Shown here: one piece after another, positions 14,709-21,484 of the stretch
How the letters are laid out: the number at the start of each line of letters is the position of its first letter
Numbering within the stretch: position 1 is the first letter of the stretch
Source: CAYLPJ01 sp964385465
Lineage (GTDB): Bacteria > Planctomycetota > Phycisphaerae > SM23-33
DNA length: 21,484 nt
Direction: 5' to 3'
NCBI GenBank assembly: GCA_964385465.1
Contig: CAYLPJ010000080.1
Coordinates: forward strand, 1 to 21,484
Translations under genes and position numbers: made by a program
Notes under the pieces: generated by a model
Told to the model about the DNA's origin: nothing
What the model saw: only the letters and a program-made list of their open reading frames with translations
The model's database searches: none

Positions 14709-15902
14709 ATGGCCAAGAGCAAGTCTGTCAACATCGCACTGATCGGGCAGGGGTTCATGGGGCGGACGCACTCCAACGCCTGGACGCAGGTCCGCCGCTT
14801 CTTCGACCCCCCGGCCGAGCCGGTGATGCACACCACGTTCGGCCAGCCCGAGGAGAAGCCGCAGGCCTTCGCGGACAACTGGGGCTGGCAGAACGTCTCG
14901 ACGGACTGGAAGGCGCTGGTCAAGGACGACGCGATCGACCTGGTGGACGTGGTGACGCCGAACTTCATGCACGCCCCGGTCGCCAAGGCCGCCCTGGCGG
15001 CGGGGAAGAACTGCTCCTGCGAGAAGCCCATCGCCCACACGCTGGACGAGGCCCGCGAGATGGCCGCCGCCGCCAGAAAGGCCAAGGTCAAGACGTTCGT
15101 CTGGTACAACTACCGCCGCTGCCCGGCGGTGGCGCTGGCGCACCAGCTCGTCCAGCAGGGCCGGCTCGGCGAGCTCCGCCACGTCCGGGCGTACTACCGC
15201 CAGGACTGGGCCGACAGCGAGGACATCCCGCTGATCTGGCGGTTCGACAAGAAGCGGGCCGGCTCCGGCGCGCTCGGCGACCTCGCCGCCCACGTGATCG
15301 ACATGACCCGCTTCATCACCGGCGACGAGATCGCCGAGGTCTGCGGGTCGGTCATGGAGACGTTCATCAAGGAACGCACCAGGTGGGACGGGCTCGCCCG
15401 CGGGGGTATCGCCGGGGGCACCAAGGGCACCGGAAAGAAGGGACGCGTCACCGTCGACGACGCCACCATGTTCCTCTGCCGGTTCCGCGGCGGGGCCATC
15501 GGGAACTTCGAGGCCACACGCTTCGCCACCGGGCGCCAGAACATGAACGGCTGCGAGATCAACGGCACCAAGGGCTCGATCCGCTTCGATTTCGAGCGGA
15601 TGAACGAACTGGAGTACTACGACGCCACCGGCGACCGGGCCGTCCAGGGCTGGACCACCATCATGTGCACCCACGCCGGCGACCACCCCTACGCCGAGGC
15701 CTGGTGGCCCGACGCGCACATCATCGGCTACGAGCACGCCTTCACCAACATGGCCTCCGACATCCTCCGCGTGCTGGCCGGAAAAAAGCCCGTCGTGCCC
15801 ATCCCCGACTTCCAGGACGCCTATGACACCCAGCGCGTCCTCGCCGCCGTCGAACTCAGCGCCAAGAACAAGGAGCCGGTGAAGCTGTCGAAGGTCAAGT
15901 GA
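14709..15902 (+). CDS. Gfo/Idh/MocA-family NAD(P)-dependent oxidoreductase
   Basis: The 397-residue protein has an N-terminal Rossmann fold with the dinucleotide motif GQGFMG (13-18), the family motif EKP in SCEKPIAHT (near residue 100), and the C-terminal alpha/beta domain with a GDLAAHVIDM helix whose His is a usual catalytic residue. These cytoplasmic enzymes oxidise or reduce sugars, inositols and sugar derivatives with NAD(P). There is no twin-arginine signal. The start ATG 14709 has AAAAAGGAG six bases upstream; an in-frame ATG at 14682 is less favoured. It is transcribed alone, between its own promoter and a strong hairpin at 15933. The catabolic sulfatase/symporter genes lie two genes upstream on the same strand. 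Acting on the imported sugar is plausible but unproven. Confidence 0.92.
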   Translation: MAKSKSVNIALIGQGFMGRTHSNAWTQVRRFFDPPAEPVMHTTFGQPEEKPQAFADNWGWQNVSTDWKALVKDDAIDLVDVVTPNFMHAPVAKAALAAGKNCSCEKPIAHTLDEAREMAAAARKAKVKTFVWYNYRRCPAVALAHQLVQQGRLGELRHVRAYYRQDWADSEDIPLIWRFDKKRAGSGALGDLAAHVIDMTRFITGDEIAEVCGSVMETFIKERTRWDGLARGGIAGGTKGTGKKGRVTVDDATMFLCRFRGGAIGNFEATRFATGRQNMNGCEINGTKGSIRFDFERMNELEYYDATGDRAVQGWTTIMCTHAGDHPYAEAWWPDAHIIGYEHAFTNMASDILRVLAGKKPVVPIPDFQDAYDTQRVLAAVELSAKNKEPVKLSKVK

Positions 15903-15932
15903 TCCTCGCCGACATCCCCCGGCCGACCGCCC

Positions 15933-15962
15933 GGCGCCCCCGCGGCCTCTCGCGGGGGCGCC
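15933..15962 (+). terminator. Strong stem-loop after the Gfo/Idh gene
   Basis: GGCGCCCCCGCG (15933-15944) and CGCGGGGGCGCC (15951-15962) form a perfect 12-bp stem with a six-base loop, 30 bases after the stop codon. The following bases GTCTTGCG give only a weak T-tract. It isolates the oxidoreductase gene from the NfeD block, whose promoter begins 18 bases later. Confidence 0.75.
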
Positions 15963-15979
15963 GTCTTGCGCGCAAGGCA

Positions 15980-16009
15980 TTGTCGCCACAGTGCTGGTCG
16001 GCGTAGAAT
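15980..16009 (+). promoter_or_regulatory. Promoter of the NfeD block, predicting a leaderless mRNA
   Basis: TTGTCG (15980-15985) and TAGAAT (16004-16009) are 18 bases apart. The -10 ends exactly seven bases before ATG 16017, so the expected transcription start is at the start codon itself. No Shine-Dalgarno sequence precedes the ATG. Confidence 0.5.
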
Positions 16010-16016
16010 CGAGCGT

Positions 16017-17696
16017 ATGAGAACTCGTCGCAGGTCATCACGCACGCGGCGGCGCCCGGCGATCCCGGCGGCGCTGCTGGTTGCCGCCGCCCTGCTGGGC
16101 GCCTGGCCCCACCTCGTCGGGCGGGCGCAGCAGACCCGGCCGGCGACGCGCGCCGCCACCCGGGCGGCGACCGCCGCCACGGCCCCGGGCGGGGAGGGCT
16201 GGTTCGCCGAGCCGGAGGCGCCCGGCAAGCCGCCGCTGCCGGAGACGGTGGACAAGGCGTTCGTCCTGCCGATCCGCGAGCCGATCTCGGTGAAGACCTT
16301 CGACGCGCTGACCCGCAAGGCCCTGCGATGCCGCGCCGCCGGGGCCGAGCTGATCATCCTCGACATGGACACCTGGGGCGGGCAGGCCATGGCCGCCCTC
16401 GACATCGCCCGGATGCTCAAGGCCGACCTCGGCGACATCCGCACCGTCTGCTACGTCCGCACCCGGGCCGTCTCGGCCGGGGCGCTGATCGCCGTCGCCT
16501 GCGACGAGATCGTGATGACACCCGTCGGCAAGCTCGGCGACTGCGCGCCGATCTCGATGCAGGGCAAGCTCGAGGGCATCGAGCGGGAGAAGATCGAGAC
16601 CGTCCTGCGCACCGACTTCGAGGAGTCCGCCCAACTGCACGGCTACAGCACGGCCCTGGCCAGGGCGATGGTCTCGGCGGACCTGGAGGTCTGGCTGGTC
16701 CGCAACAAGAAGACGCGCGAGCTGCGGTACGTCCTGGCCGGGGAGTACCGCGGGCGGACGACCATCCCGCCGGGGCTCAGCGAGGTCAAGAGCAACCCCG
16801 CCGGCGCGTGGGAGCTGCTTCGCGTCGCCGTGCCGGCCGGCCGCCTGCTGACCATGAACTCCATGCGGGCGAAGGAGTACGGCTTCGCCGCCGCGATCGT
16901 GCCCGCCCCGTCCGGCGAGCCGCTGGCGGGACTGCGCGAGCGGTACAACATTGCCGGCCAGCCAAGGGTGTTCGAGGACACGTGGTCCGAACGCGTGGTG
17001 CAGTTCCTCACCAGCCCCCAGGTGGCCGGAATGCTGTTCTTCCTCGGCCTGCTGTTCGGCTATGTCGAGATGCACACGCCGGGCTTCGGCGTCGCCGGCG
17101 GGCTGGCCATCGCGTGCTTCGCCATCCTCTTCGGCAGCCGGTACCTCATCGGCCTCGCCCAGTGGTGGGAGATCGCCCTGTTCGTCGTCGGGCTCATTCT
17201 CATCGTGCTGGAGCTCTTCGTGACCCCCGGCTTCGGCGTGCTGGGGCTCTCCGGGGCCGTGCTGTGCGTCGTCGGGCTGCTGGCGATCGTCGTGCCCAAC
17301 GCCCCCGACCGGTTCCCCTGGCCCCAGACCGACATCGGCTGGGACATCTTCCGCACGGGCGCGATGGCGCTGGCGATCGGGCTGCTGGCGTCGATCCTGG
17401 CAATGGTGCTGCTGGCACGCTGGATGCCCGCGATGCCCGTGGCCAACCGGCTGATCCTCGCCCCCCGCCGCGACGAGCCCGAGCCCGCCGGCCCGATGGA
17501 GGCCCGGCGGACGGGCCCGGCGGCGGTCGGGGAAACCGGCGTGGTCACGCAGATCTGCCGCCCCGCCGGGCGGATCCGCATCGGCGACCGCCTCGTCGAC
17601 GCCGTCGCCGAGGGCGCGTTCATCCCCGCCGGCACGAGGGTCAAGGTCGTCGAGGCACGCGGCAACCGCGTGGTCATCGCGCCGACGGAAGCCTGA
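16017..17696 (+). CDS. nfeD: Long NfeD: ClpP/SppA-like membrane serine protease with a C-terminal NfeD OB domain
   Basis: The 559-residue protein has an Arg-rich N-terminus with a hydrophobic signal/anchor (14-33), then a ClpP-class protease domain (about 78-310) with the oxyanion loop DTWGG (118-122), the nucleophile S153 in AVSAGALIA, and K192 as the candidate general base 39 residues later, a spacing close to that known in archaeal NfeD proteases. Four or so membrane segments follow (about 335-470), and an OB-fold NfeD domain (about 503-556: GETGVV, then RIGDRLVDA). NfeD proteins act with stomatin/flotillin partners at membrane microdomains. The short nfeD and floA lie immediately downstream, which fits. 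The longer in-frame start at 15966 would run through the promoter, so ATG 16017 is preferred. Confidence 0.9.
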   Translation: MRTRRRSSRTRRRPAIPAALLVAAALLGAWPHLVGRAQQTRPATRAATRAATAATAPGGEGWFAEPEAPGKPPLPETVDKAFVLPIREPISVKTFDALTRKALRCRAAGAELIILDMDTWGGQAMAALDIARMLKADLGDIRTVCYVRTRAVSAGALIAVACDEIVMTPVGKLGDCAPISMQGKLEGIEREKIETVLRTDFEESAQLHGYSTALARAMVSADLEVWLVRNKKTRELRYVLAGEYRGRTTIPPGLSEVKSNPAGAWELLRVAVPAGRLLTMNSMRAKEYGFAAAIVPAPSGEPLAGLRERYNIAGQPRVFEDTWSERVVQFLTSPQVAGMLFFLGLLFGYVEMHTPGFGVAGGLAIACFAILFGSRYLIGLAQWWEIALFVVGLILIVLELFVTPGFGVLGLSGAVLCVVGLLAIVVPNAPDRFPWPQTDIGWDIFRTGAMALAIGLLASILAMVLLARWMPAMPVANRLILAPRRDEPEPAGPMEARRTGPAAVGETGVVTQICRPAGRIRIGDRLVDAVAEGAFIPAGTRVKVVEARGNRVVIAPTEA

Positions 17697-17765
17697 CCGC
17701 CAACCGGCCGGGGGCCCCCGGGCCGCCGGCTGTACCGGCCACCGGCCACTACTTCGGAGAAGACC

Positions 17766-18257
17766 GTGCTGAATACCGTCCTGCTGATCGTGGTGCTGGT
17801 GCTGGTCGCGCTGGCGTTGATCGTCGCGGAGATCTGCACGCCGACGTTCGGACTGCTGGCCGTCGCGGCCGTCGGCGCGGTGGCGTGGGCGGTCTACCTG
17901 TGCTTCACGCTGGACGGCGTGCTGGGGATCATCATGACGATCGTCGCGCTGATCGGCCTGCCGATCTACGCCGCCTTCGCCGTGCAGATCATCCCCAAGA
18001 CCGCGCTCGGCCGGCGGCTGGCGCTAAAGCGCGAGCTGGCCAGGCAGGGCGAGGGGACGCCCGAGGCCGACGAGCTGACGCCCCTGGTCGGGCGCGAGAC
18101 CGACGCCGACTCGACGCTGCGGCCCAGCGGGGTGATCCGCATCGACGGCAAGCGCGTCGTCGCCCAGGCCGAGAGCGGCTTCATCGAGAAGGGCAGCCAG
18201 GTCCGCATCGTCCGCGCCGCCGGGACGCACGTCGTCGTGCGGGAAGTGGACGCTTAG
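17766..18257 (+). CDS. Short NfeD-family membrane protein
   Basis: The 163-residue product has two to three membrane segments (about 4-24, 27-50 and 52-74) and then an NfeD-type OB-fold (about 100-160) with a PLVGRETDADSTLRPSGVI stretch, GKRVVAQAESGFIEKGSQVRIV and a final VVVREVD strand. It lacks the protease domain of its upstream neighbour, as short NfeD proteins usually do, and such proteins are thought to pair with flotillins. The start is GTG 17766 with GGAGA five bases upstream. It lies 69 bases after the long nfeD and 129 bases before floA, with a terminator-like stretch and a new promoter in that last gap. Confidence 0.87.
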   Translation: MLNTVLLIVVLVLVALALIVAEICTPTFGLLAVAAVGAVAWAVYLCFTLDGVLGIIMTIVALIGLPIYAAFAVQIIPKTALGRRLALKRELARQGEGTPEADELTPLVGRETDADSTLRPSGVIRIDGKRVVAQAESGFIEKGSQVRIVRAAGTHVVVREVDA

Positions 18258-18288
18258 CCGCCCACGGCGGGCCCGGCCCTCGGGTTTT
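18258..18288 (+). terminator. Weak intrinsic terminator after the short nfeD
   Basis: CCGCC-CAC-GGCGG (18258-18270) is followed by CCCG-GCCCT-CGGG-TTTT (18272-18288). Two small stems and a four-T run directly after the stop codon fit a weak or attenuating terminator before floA. Confidence 0.35.
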
Positions 18289-18303
18289 GCCGCTTGCCGT
18301 TCT

Positions 18304-18332
18304 TGCGGCCGGCGCATGGGGCGCCTATAAGG
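18304..18332 (+). promoter_or_regulatory. Promoter of floA
   Basis: TTGCGG (18304-18309) and TATAAG (18327-18332) are separated by exactly 17 bases. The start near 18339 gives a leader of about 48 bases with AAAGGGAG before ATG 18387, so floA and the genes after it can be expressed apart from the two nfeD genes. Confidence 0.6.
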
Positions 18333-18386
18333 TAGGGACACCGCCGGCTGGCGGGTTCGTCACGGTTCGGCCAAAGGGAGACGATC

Positions 18387-19424
18387 ATGATCGGGCAACT
18401 GGCGCAGAGTACGGGCGACGTCGTTCTCTACATCGTCCTGGGGGTGCTGATCCTCCTGGCGATCATCTTCGTCGCGGTGATCGGGCGGTTCATCAAGCTG
18501 TGGATCCAGGCGTACTTCGCCCGCGCGGGCGTGAGCATGTTCGACCTGATCGGCATGAGCCTGCGGAAGGTGGACCCGCGGGTCATCGTGCTGAGCAAGA
18601 TCCGCGCCGTACAGGCCGGGCTGGACGTCTCCACGCGGGACATGGAAAGCCACTACCTCGCCGGCGGGCGCGTGCCCAACGTCATCACCGCCCTGATCGC
18701 CGCCAACCGCGCCAACATCGAACTGACGTGGATGACCACGACCGCCATCGACCTCGCCGGCCGCGATATCCTCGACGCCGTCCAGACGTCGGTGAACCCC
18801 AAGGTCATCGACTGCCCCAACCCCCAGTCGGGCAAGTCCACCGTGGACGCCGTGGCCAAGGACGGCATCCAGGTCAAGGCCAAGGCCCGCGTCACCGTCC
18901 GGGCCAACATCGAGCGACTCGTCGGCGGGGCCACCGAGGAGACCATCATCGCACGCGTCGGCGAGGGGATCGTCACCACGATCGGCTCGTCCGCCTCCTA
19001 CAAGGAGGTGCTCGAGAACCCCGACCTCATCTCCAAACGCGTGCTCGAAAAGGGCCTCGACGCCGGCACGGCCTTCGAGATCCTCTCGATCGACATCGCC
19101 GACGTCGACGTCGGCAGCAACGTCGGGGCCGAACTCCAGGCCGCCCAGGCAGAGGCCGACAAGCGACGCTTCCAGGCCGAGGCCGAGAAACGCCGCGCCA
19201 TGGCCCTCGCACGCGAGCAGGAAATGCAGGCCCAGGTCCAGGAAAACCGCGCCAAGGTCGTCCTCGCCGAGGCGGAAATCCCCCTGGCCATCGCCGAGAG
19301 CTTCCGCAAGGGCAACCTCGGCGTGATGGACTACTACCGACTCAAGAACATCCAGGCGGATACCTCCATGCGGCAGAACATCGGCGGAAGCGGCTCCGAC
19401 AGCGGGCAATCCGAAGGGAGCTGA
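18387..19424 (+). CDS. floA: Flotillin-like protein FloA
   Basis: The 345-residue protein is a FloA (YqfA)-type bacterial flotillin of normal length. A membrane segment at about 12-33 is followed by IKLWIQAYFARAGVSMFDLIGMSL (36-59), a region typical of the family, then the SPFH-like core with VKAKARVTVRANIERLVGGATEETIIARVGEG (about 167-199). The C-terminal coiled coil is rich in Ala/Glu repeats (about 240-300). It forms scaffolds in membrane microdomains on the cytoplasmic side. AAAGGGAG lies six bases before ATG 18387. Two nfeD genes precede it, the classical partner arrangement, and a one-TM protein gene begins six bases after its stop, probably co-transcribed. The C-terminal tail (Gly/Ser-rich) is unremarkable. 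Confidence 0.95.
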   Translation: MIGQLAQSTGDVVLYIVLGVLILLAIIFVAVIGRFIKLWIQAYFARAGVSMFDLIGMSLRKVDPRVIVLSKIRAVQAGLDVSTRDMESHYLAGGRVPNVITALIAANRANIELTWMTTTAIDLAGRDILDAVQTSVNPKVIDCPNPQSGKSTVDAVAKDGIQVKAKARVTVRANIERLVGGATEETIIARVGEGIVTTIGSSASYKEVLENPDLISKRVLEKGLDAGTAFEILSIDIADVDVGSNVGAELQAAQAEADKRRFQAEAEKRRAMALAREQEMQAQVQENRAKVVLAEAEIPLAIAESFRKGNLGVMDYYRLKNIQADTSMRQNIGGSGSDSGQSEGS

Positions 19425-19430
19425 CCGGGC

Positions 19431-20099
19431 ATGACCGCCGCGGCCGACCACATCCTGGCCCAGGGCACCGGCGAATGGCTCGAACTGCTGTTCCCGATCC
19501 TGGTCATCGTCTTCATCGTGATCGCCAAGGCCCTCGCGGCCGCGTCGAAGAAGAAGCAGGCCCAGGAGCAGCGCAAGCGGTGGGAGGAGATCCGCCGCGA
19601 GCGCGAGGCCGCCCAGCAGCGCGACCGGTACAGCCAGTCCAGCCGCCAGCCGGCGCCGCCACCTCGCCCGCAGCAGGAGGCCCGCCCGCCCGCCGAGGAG
19701 GGGCGGCAGAAGCCCGATCCGGAGACGATGCTCCGCCGGTTCCTCGGCATCGAGGAGGAGCCCGAACCGGAGCCCGAGCCGCCGCCCCGGCCGCAACCGC
19801 AGCCGCGGCCCCGACAGCAACAGCCGTCGCAGCGCCCCGTGCTCAAGCCCGCCGACCGCGGCCCCGCCGGGCCGCGCCCCGAGGCCGCCGCCCCGGCCCG
19901 GCAGCCCCGCCGCGATTCCGGGCAGGCCGCCCCCGCCCCCGCGGCGCCGGTCGAGGACCCCTACGCCGTCGCCGAAGGGCCCGCCGCGATCGGGCTGGAC
20001 CTCGCCGACCGCGGCGAGGCCCGCCGGGCGATCATCCTCCACGAGGTGCTGGGCAAACCCAAGGCTCTCCGCGCCGGGGACGAGCTCTGGGACCTCTGA
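19431..20099 (+). CDS. One-TM protein with a charged, proline-rich linker, probable FloA-linked, function unknown
   Basis: The 222-residue product has one membrane segment near the N-terminus (about 18-37), directly followed by a Lys/Arg/Glu helix (about 39-65), a long Pro/Gln/Arg-rich disordered stretch (about 70-180) and a short conserved-looking C-terminal helix ARRAIILHEVLGKPKALR (about 197-214). That tail is the only part that looks like a binding motif; I believe similar tails occur in other planctomycete proteins, but this is memory only. The ATG 19431 lies six bases after the floA stop, with GGGAG inside the end of floA, so the two are very likely co-translated. The disordered middle would project into the cytoplasm. 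I do not know a function; an adaptor for the flotillin scaffold is a guess. Confidence 0.75.
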   Translation: MTAAADHILAQGTGEWLELLFPILVIVFIVIAKALAAASKKKQAQEQRKRWEEIRREREAAQQRDRYSQSSRQPAPPPRPQQEARPPAEEGRQKPDPETMLRRFLGIEEEPEPEPEPPPRPQPQPRPRQQQPSQRPVLKPADRGPAGPRPEAAAPARQPRRDSGQAAPAPAAPVEDPYAVAEGPAAIGLDLADRGEARRAIILHEVLGKPKALRAGDELWDL

Positions 20100-20136
20100 G
20101 CCCGCCGCCGTTCCCCGCCGCCACGACAGGCAGACC

Positions 20137-21183
20137 ATGGACGACCTCGACCGCCGACTGCTCAACGCCGTCCAGCGCGGCGTGCCCCTCGTCCGCGAGC
20201 CCTTCGACCAACTCGCCGACGAGCTGGACTGCGACGCCGACGAACTGATCCGCCGCCTCGAAGCCCTCCGCGGCGACGACGGCGTCATCCGCGAGATCTC
20301 CGCCATCTTCCACGCCCCCGCCATGGGCTACCGGCAGGCCCTCGTGGCCATGCGAACCCCGGCCGACCGGCTCGACGCCGCCGGCGAGGCCGCCGCCGGG
20401 CACCCCGGCGTCTCCCACTGCTACGCCCGCGACGGCGAGGTGAACCTCTGGCTTACGCTGGCCGTCTCCCCCGCCAGCCGACTCGGGCTCGAACGAACCG
20501 CCCGCATCCTCGCCGCCGACGCCGACGCCGGCGAGCCCATGGTCCTGCCCACCCTCCGCCGCTACAAGCTCCGCGTCCAGTTCGATATGACCGGCTCCGA
20601 TGACAGCGCCCCGCCCGATGCCGCCGACGCCGGCGGGGTGTCCGCCGAGGCGACCGGCGCCGCCGGCCGACCCCCCGAGATCACCGACGAGCAGCTCCGA
20701 GCCGTCCGCACACTCCAGCGCGACCTGCCGGCCGAGGCGGACCCCTTCGCCCGCCTCGCCGCCGACAAGGGGCTCGACCCCGACATGCTCCTCGTCCACG
20801 CCGCAGACTTCCTCGCCGCCGGATGGATGCGCCGCTACGCCGCCGTGCTCCGACACCGCCGCGCCGGGCGGCAGGCCAATCTGCTCGTCGCCTGGAAGGT
20901 CCCCGAGCCCGCCGCCGATGCCGAGGGCGCCCGCGCCGCACGAATGCCCGCCGTCAGCCACTGCTACCTCCGCCCCACCGCCGAAGGCTGGCCGTACAAC
21001 CTCTACACGATGATCCACGGCCGATCCGCACAGGACTGCGAGCTGGCCGTCGAGGAACTGGTGGCGACGACGAACCTCTCCGAGCACGTCGAGCTGTGGA
21101 CGACGAAGGAATACAAGAAGCGCCGCGTCCGCCTCTTCAGCAGCGAGGAAGCCACCTGGGAAGCGGCCCACGCCACGCAGTAG
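20137..21183 (+). CDS. ahbAB: Fused AhbA-AhbB siroheme decarboxylase-like protein (two Lrp/AsnC-type halves)
   Basis: The 348-residue protein has two similar halves joined by a Pro/Ala/Gly linker (about 150-185). Each has an AsnC-type winged helix (about 1-52 and 186-235) and a ferredoxin-like ligand domain. The first half shows VIREISAIFHAPAMGY and HPGVSHCYARDGEVNLWLTL; the second shows MPAVSHCYLR, then WPYNLYTMIHGR. These are hallmarks of the siroheme decarboxylases AhbA and AhbB (and the related NirD/L/G/H), which convert siroheme to didecarboxysiroheme in the alternative heme or heme d1 routes. Normally AhbA and AhbB are separate subunits of a heterodimer. The ATG 20137 has only a weak AGGCAG upstream. 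Other heme genes are absent here. A plain Lrp/AsnC regulator is the alternative but the motifs favour the enzyme. Confidence 0.78.
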   Translation: MDDLDRRLLNAVQRGVPLVREPFDQLADELDCDADELIRRLEALRGDDGVIREISAIFHAPAMGYRQALVAMRTPADRLDAAGEAAAGHPGVSHCYARDGEVNLWLTLAVSPASRLGLERTARILAADADAGEPMVLPTLRRYKLRVQFDMTGSDDSAPPDAADAGGVSAEATGAAGRPPEITDEQLRAVRTLQRDLPAEADPFARLAADKGLDPDMLLVHAADFLAAGWMRRYAAVLRHRRAGRQANLLVAWKVPEPAADAEGARAARMPAVSHCYLRPTAEGWPYNLYTMIHGRSAQDCELAVEELVATTNLSEHVELWTTKEYKKRRVRLFSSEEATWEAAHATQ

Positions 21184-21213
21184 TGCCCCGCGCCCGCACC
21201 CGCCCGACGGGGC

Positions 21214-21484
21214 CACGCCTGCCGCGACGGCCCGCTGTGTATGCGGCCGCCATCTACGAGGGACCCCCCGCCCCGGCCGACGCCCTCCAGACGCAGCTAC
21301 GCGCCCTGTGGAGTGCGGCGGCAACGACGCCGCTTTCGAGTGGGGAGCGGGGCGCCGTTGGCGGCCGACGTGTGCACGCTTGCCGCGACGTGCCGCCGTG
21401 TATGCGGCCGCCGTCGGCGAAGAAACCCACGCCCCGGCCGACGCCCTCCAGACGGAGCTACGCGCCCTGTGGAGTGCGGCGGCA
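21214..21484 (-). repeat. 161-bp tandem repeat array, right end, inverted relative to the left array
   Basis: Bases 21214-21323 and 21375-21484 align at an offset of exactly 161 (examples: TATGCGGCCG at 21240 and 21401; the core at 21301 and 21462). The stretch 21301-21338 is a 38-base perfect reverse complement of 91-128 at the left end. The copies here are more diverged from each other than the left pair, mainly around 21250-21270. Nothing else is seen between the ahbAB stop (21183) and the window end. The sequence stops inside the core motif. Confidence 0.88.

Noticed and set aside
16328..20248. Plus-strand frame of 1306 codons across nfeD, floA and following genes
   Set aside because: Out-of-frame shadow, almost only Arg, Gly, Pro and Ala, crossing five well-supported genes.
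18360..20324. Minus-strand frame of 654 codons opposite floA
   Set aside because: Antisense shadow; no ribosome-binding site or domain, while floA on the other strand is certain.

Overview
The window is very GC-rich DNA (about 70% by eye). It most likely comes from a member of the Planctomycetota, plausibly the class Phycisphaerae. The evidence is a gene for the small basic signature protein of the PVC superphylum (2032-2292, minus), two secreted proteins that combine type I dockerin repeats with a PEP-CTERM tail, a polysaccharide-type sulfatase / DUF5060 glycosidase / sodium symporter cluster, and an NfeD-NfeD-FloA gene set. The genus-level origin is not resolved. No rRNA, tRNA, CRISPR array, transposase or phage gene was seen.

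Layout. Both ends (1-289 and 21214-21484) hold copies of one 161-bp tandem repeat family, in opposite orientation at the two ends. Because the sequence starts and stops inside the repeat, the window may be a whole contig that broke at an unresolved repeat. From left to right come: a PaaI-type thioesterase (+), convergent with a minus-strand set of aminotransferase, PVC small basic protein and a one-TM protein; a divergent promoter region with an unusually clear sigma-70-like promoter whose spacer consists of two abutting palindromes; two tandem paralogous trypsin-like proteases with dockerin and PEP-CTERM modules (+); a secreted DUF5060-type glycosidase (-); a divergent control region; an apparently cytoplasmic sulfatase and an SSS-family symporter (+); FtsK (+); a Gfo/Idh/MocA oxidoreductase (+) ending in a strong hairpin; then long NfeD, short NfeD, FloA, a one-TM proline-rich protein and a fused AhbA-AhbB siroheme decarboxylase-like protein (+).

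How the genes may work together. The secreted glycosidase, the sulfatase without a signal peptide, the symporter and perhaps the Gfo/Idh oxidoreductase read as a small catabolic locus: cut the glycan outside, import the sulfated product with sodium, desulfate and oxidise it inside. The NfeD/FloA block is the classical membrane-microdomain pair. The downstream one-TM protein lies 6 bp after floA and is probably part of the same system. The ahbAB fusion follows by position only.

The sequence also shows recurrent promoter-like patterns (TTGnnn-N17/18-TAnnnT), two of which put the -10 box exactly 7 nt before the start codon and so predict leaderless mRNAs. All functional statements are from motif recognition by eye; no database search was possible.
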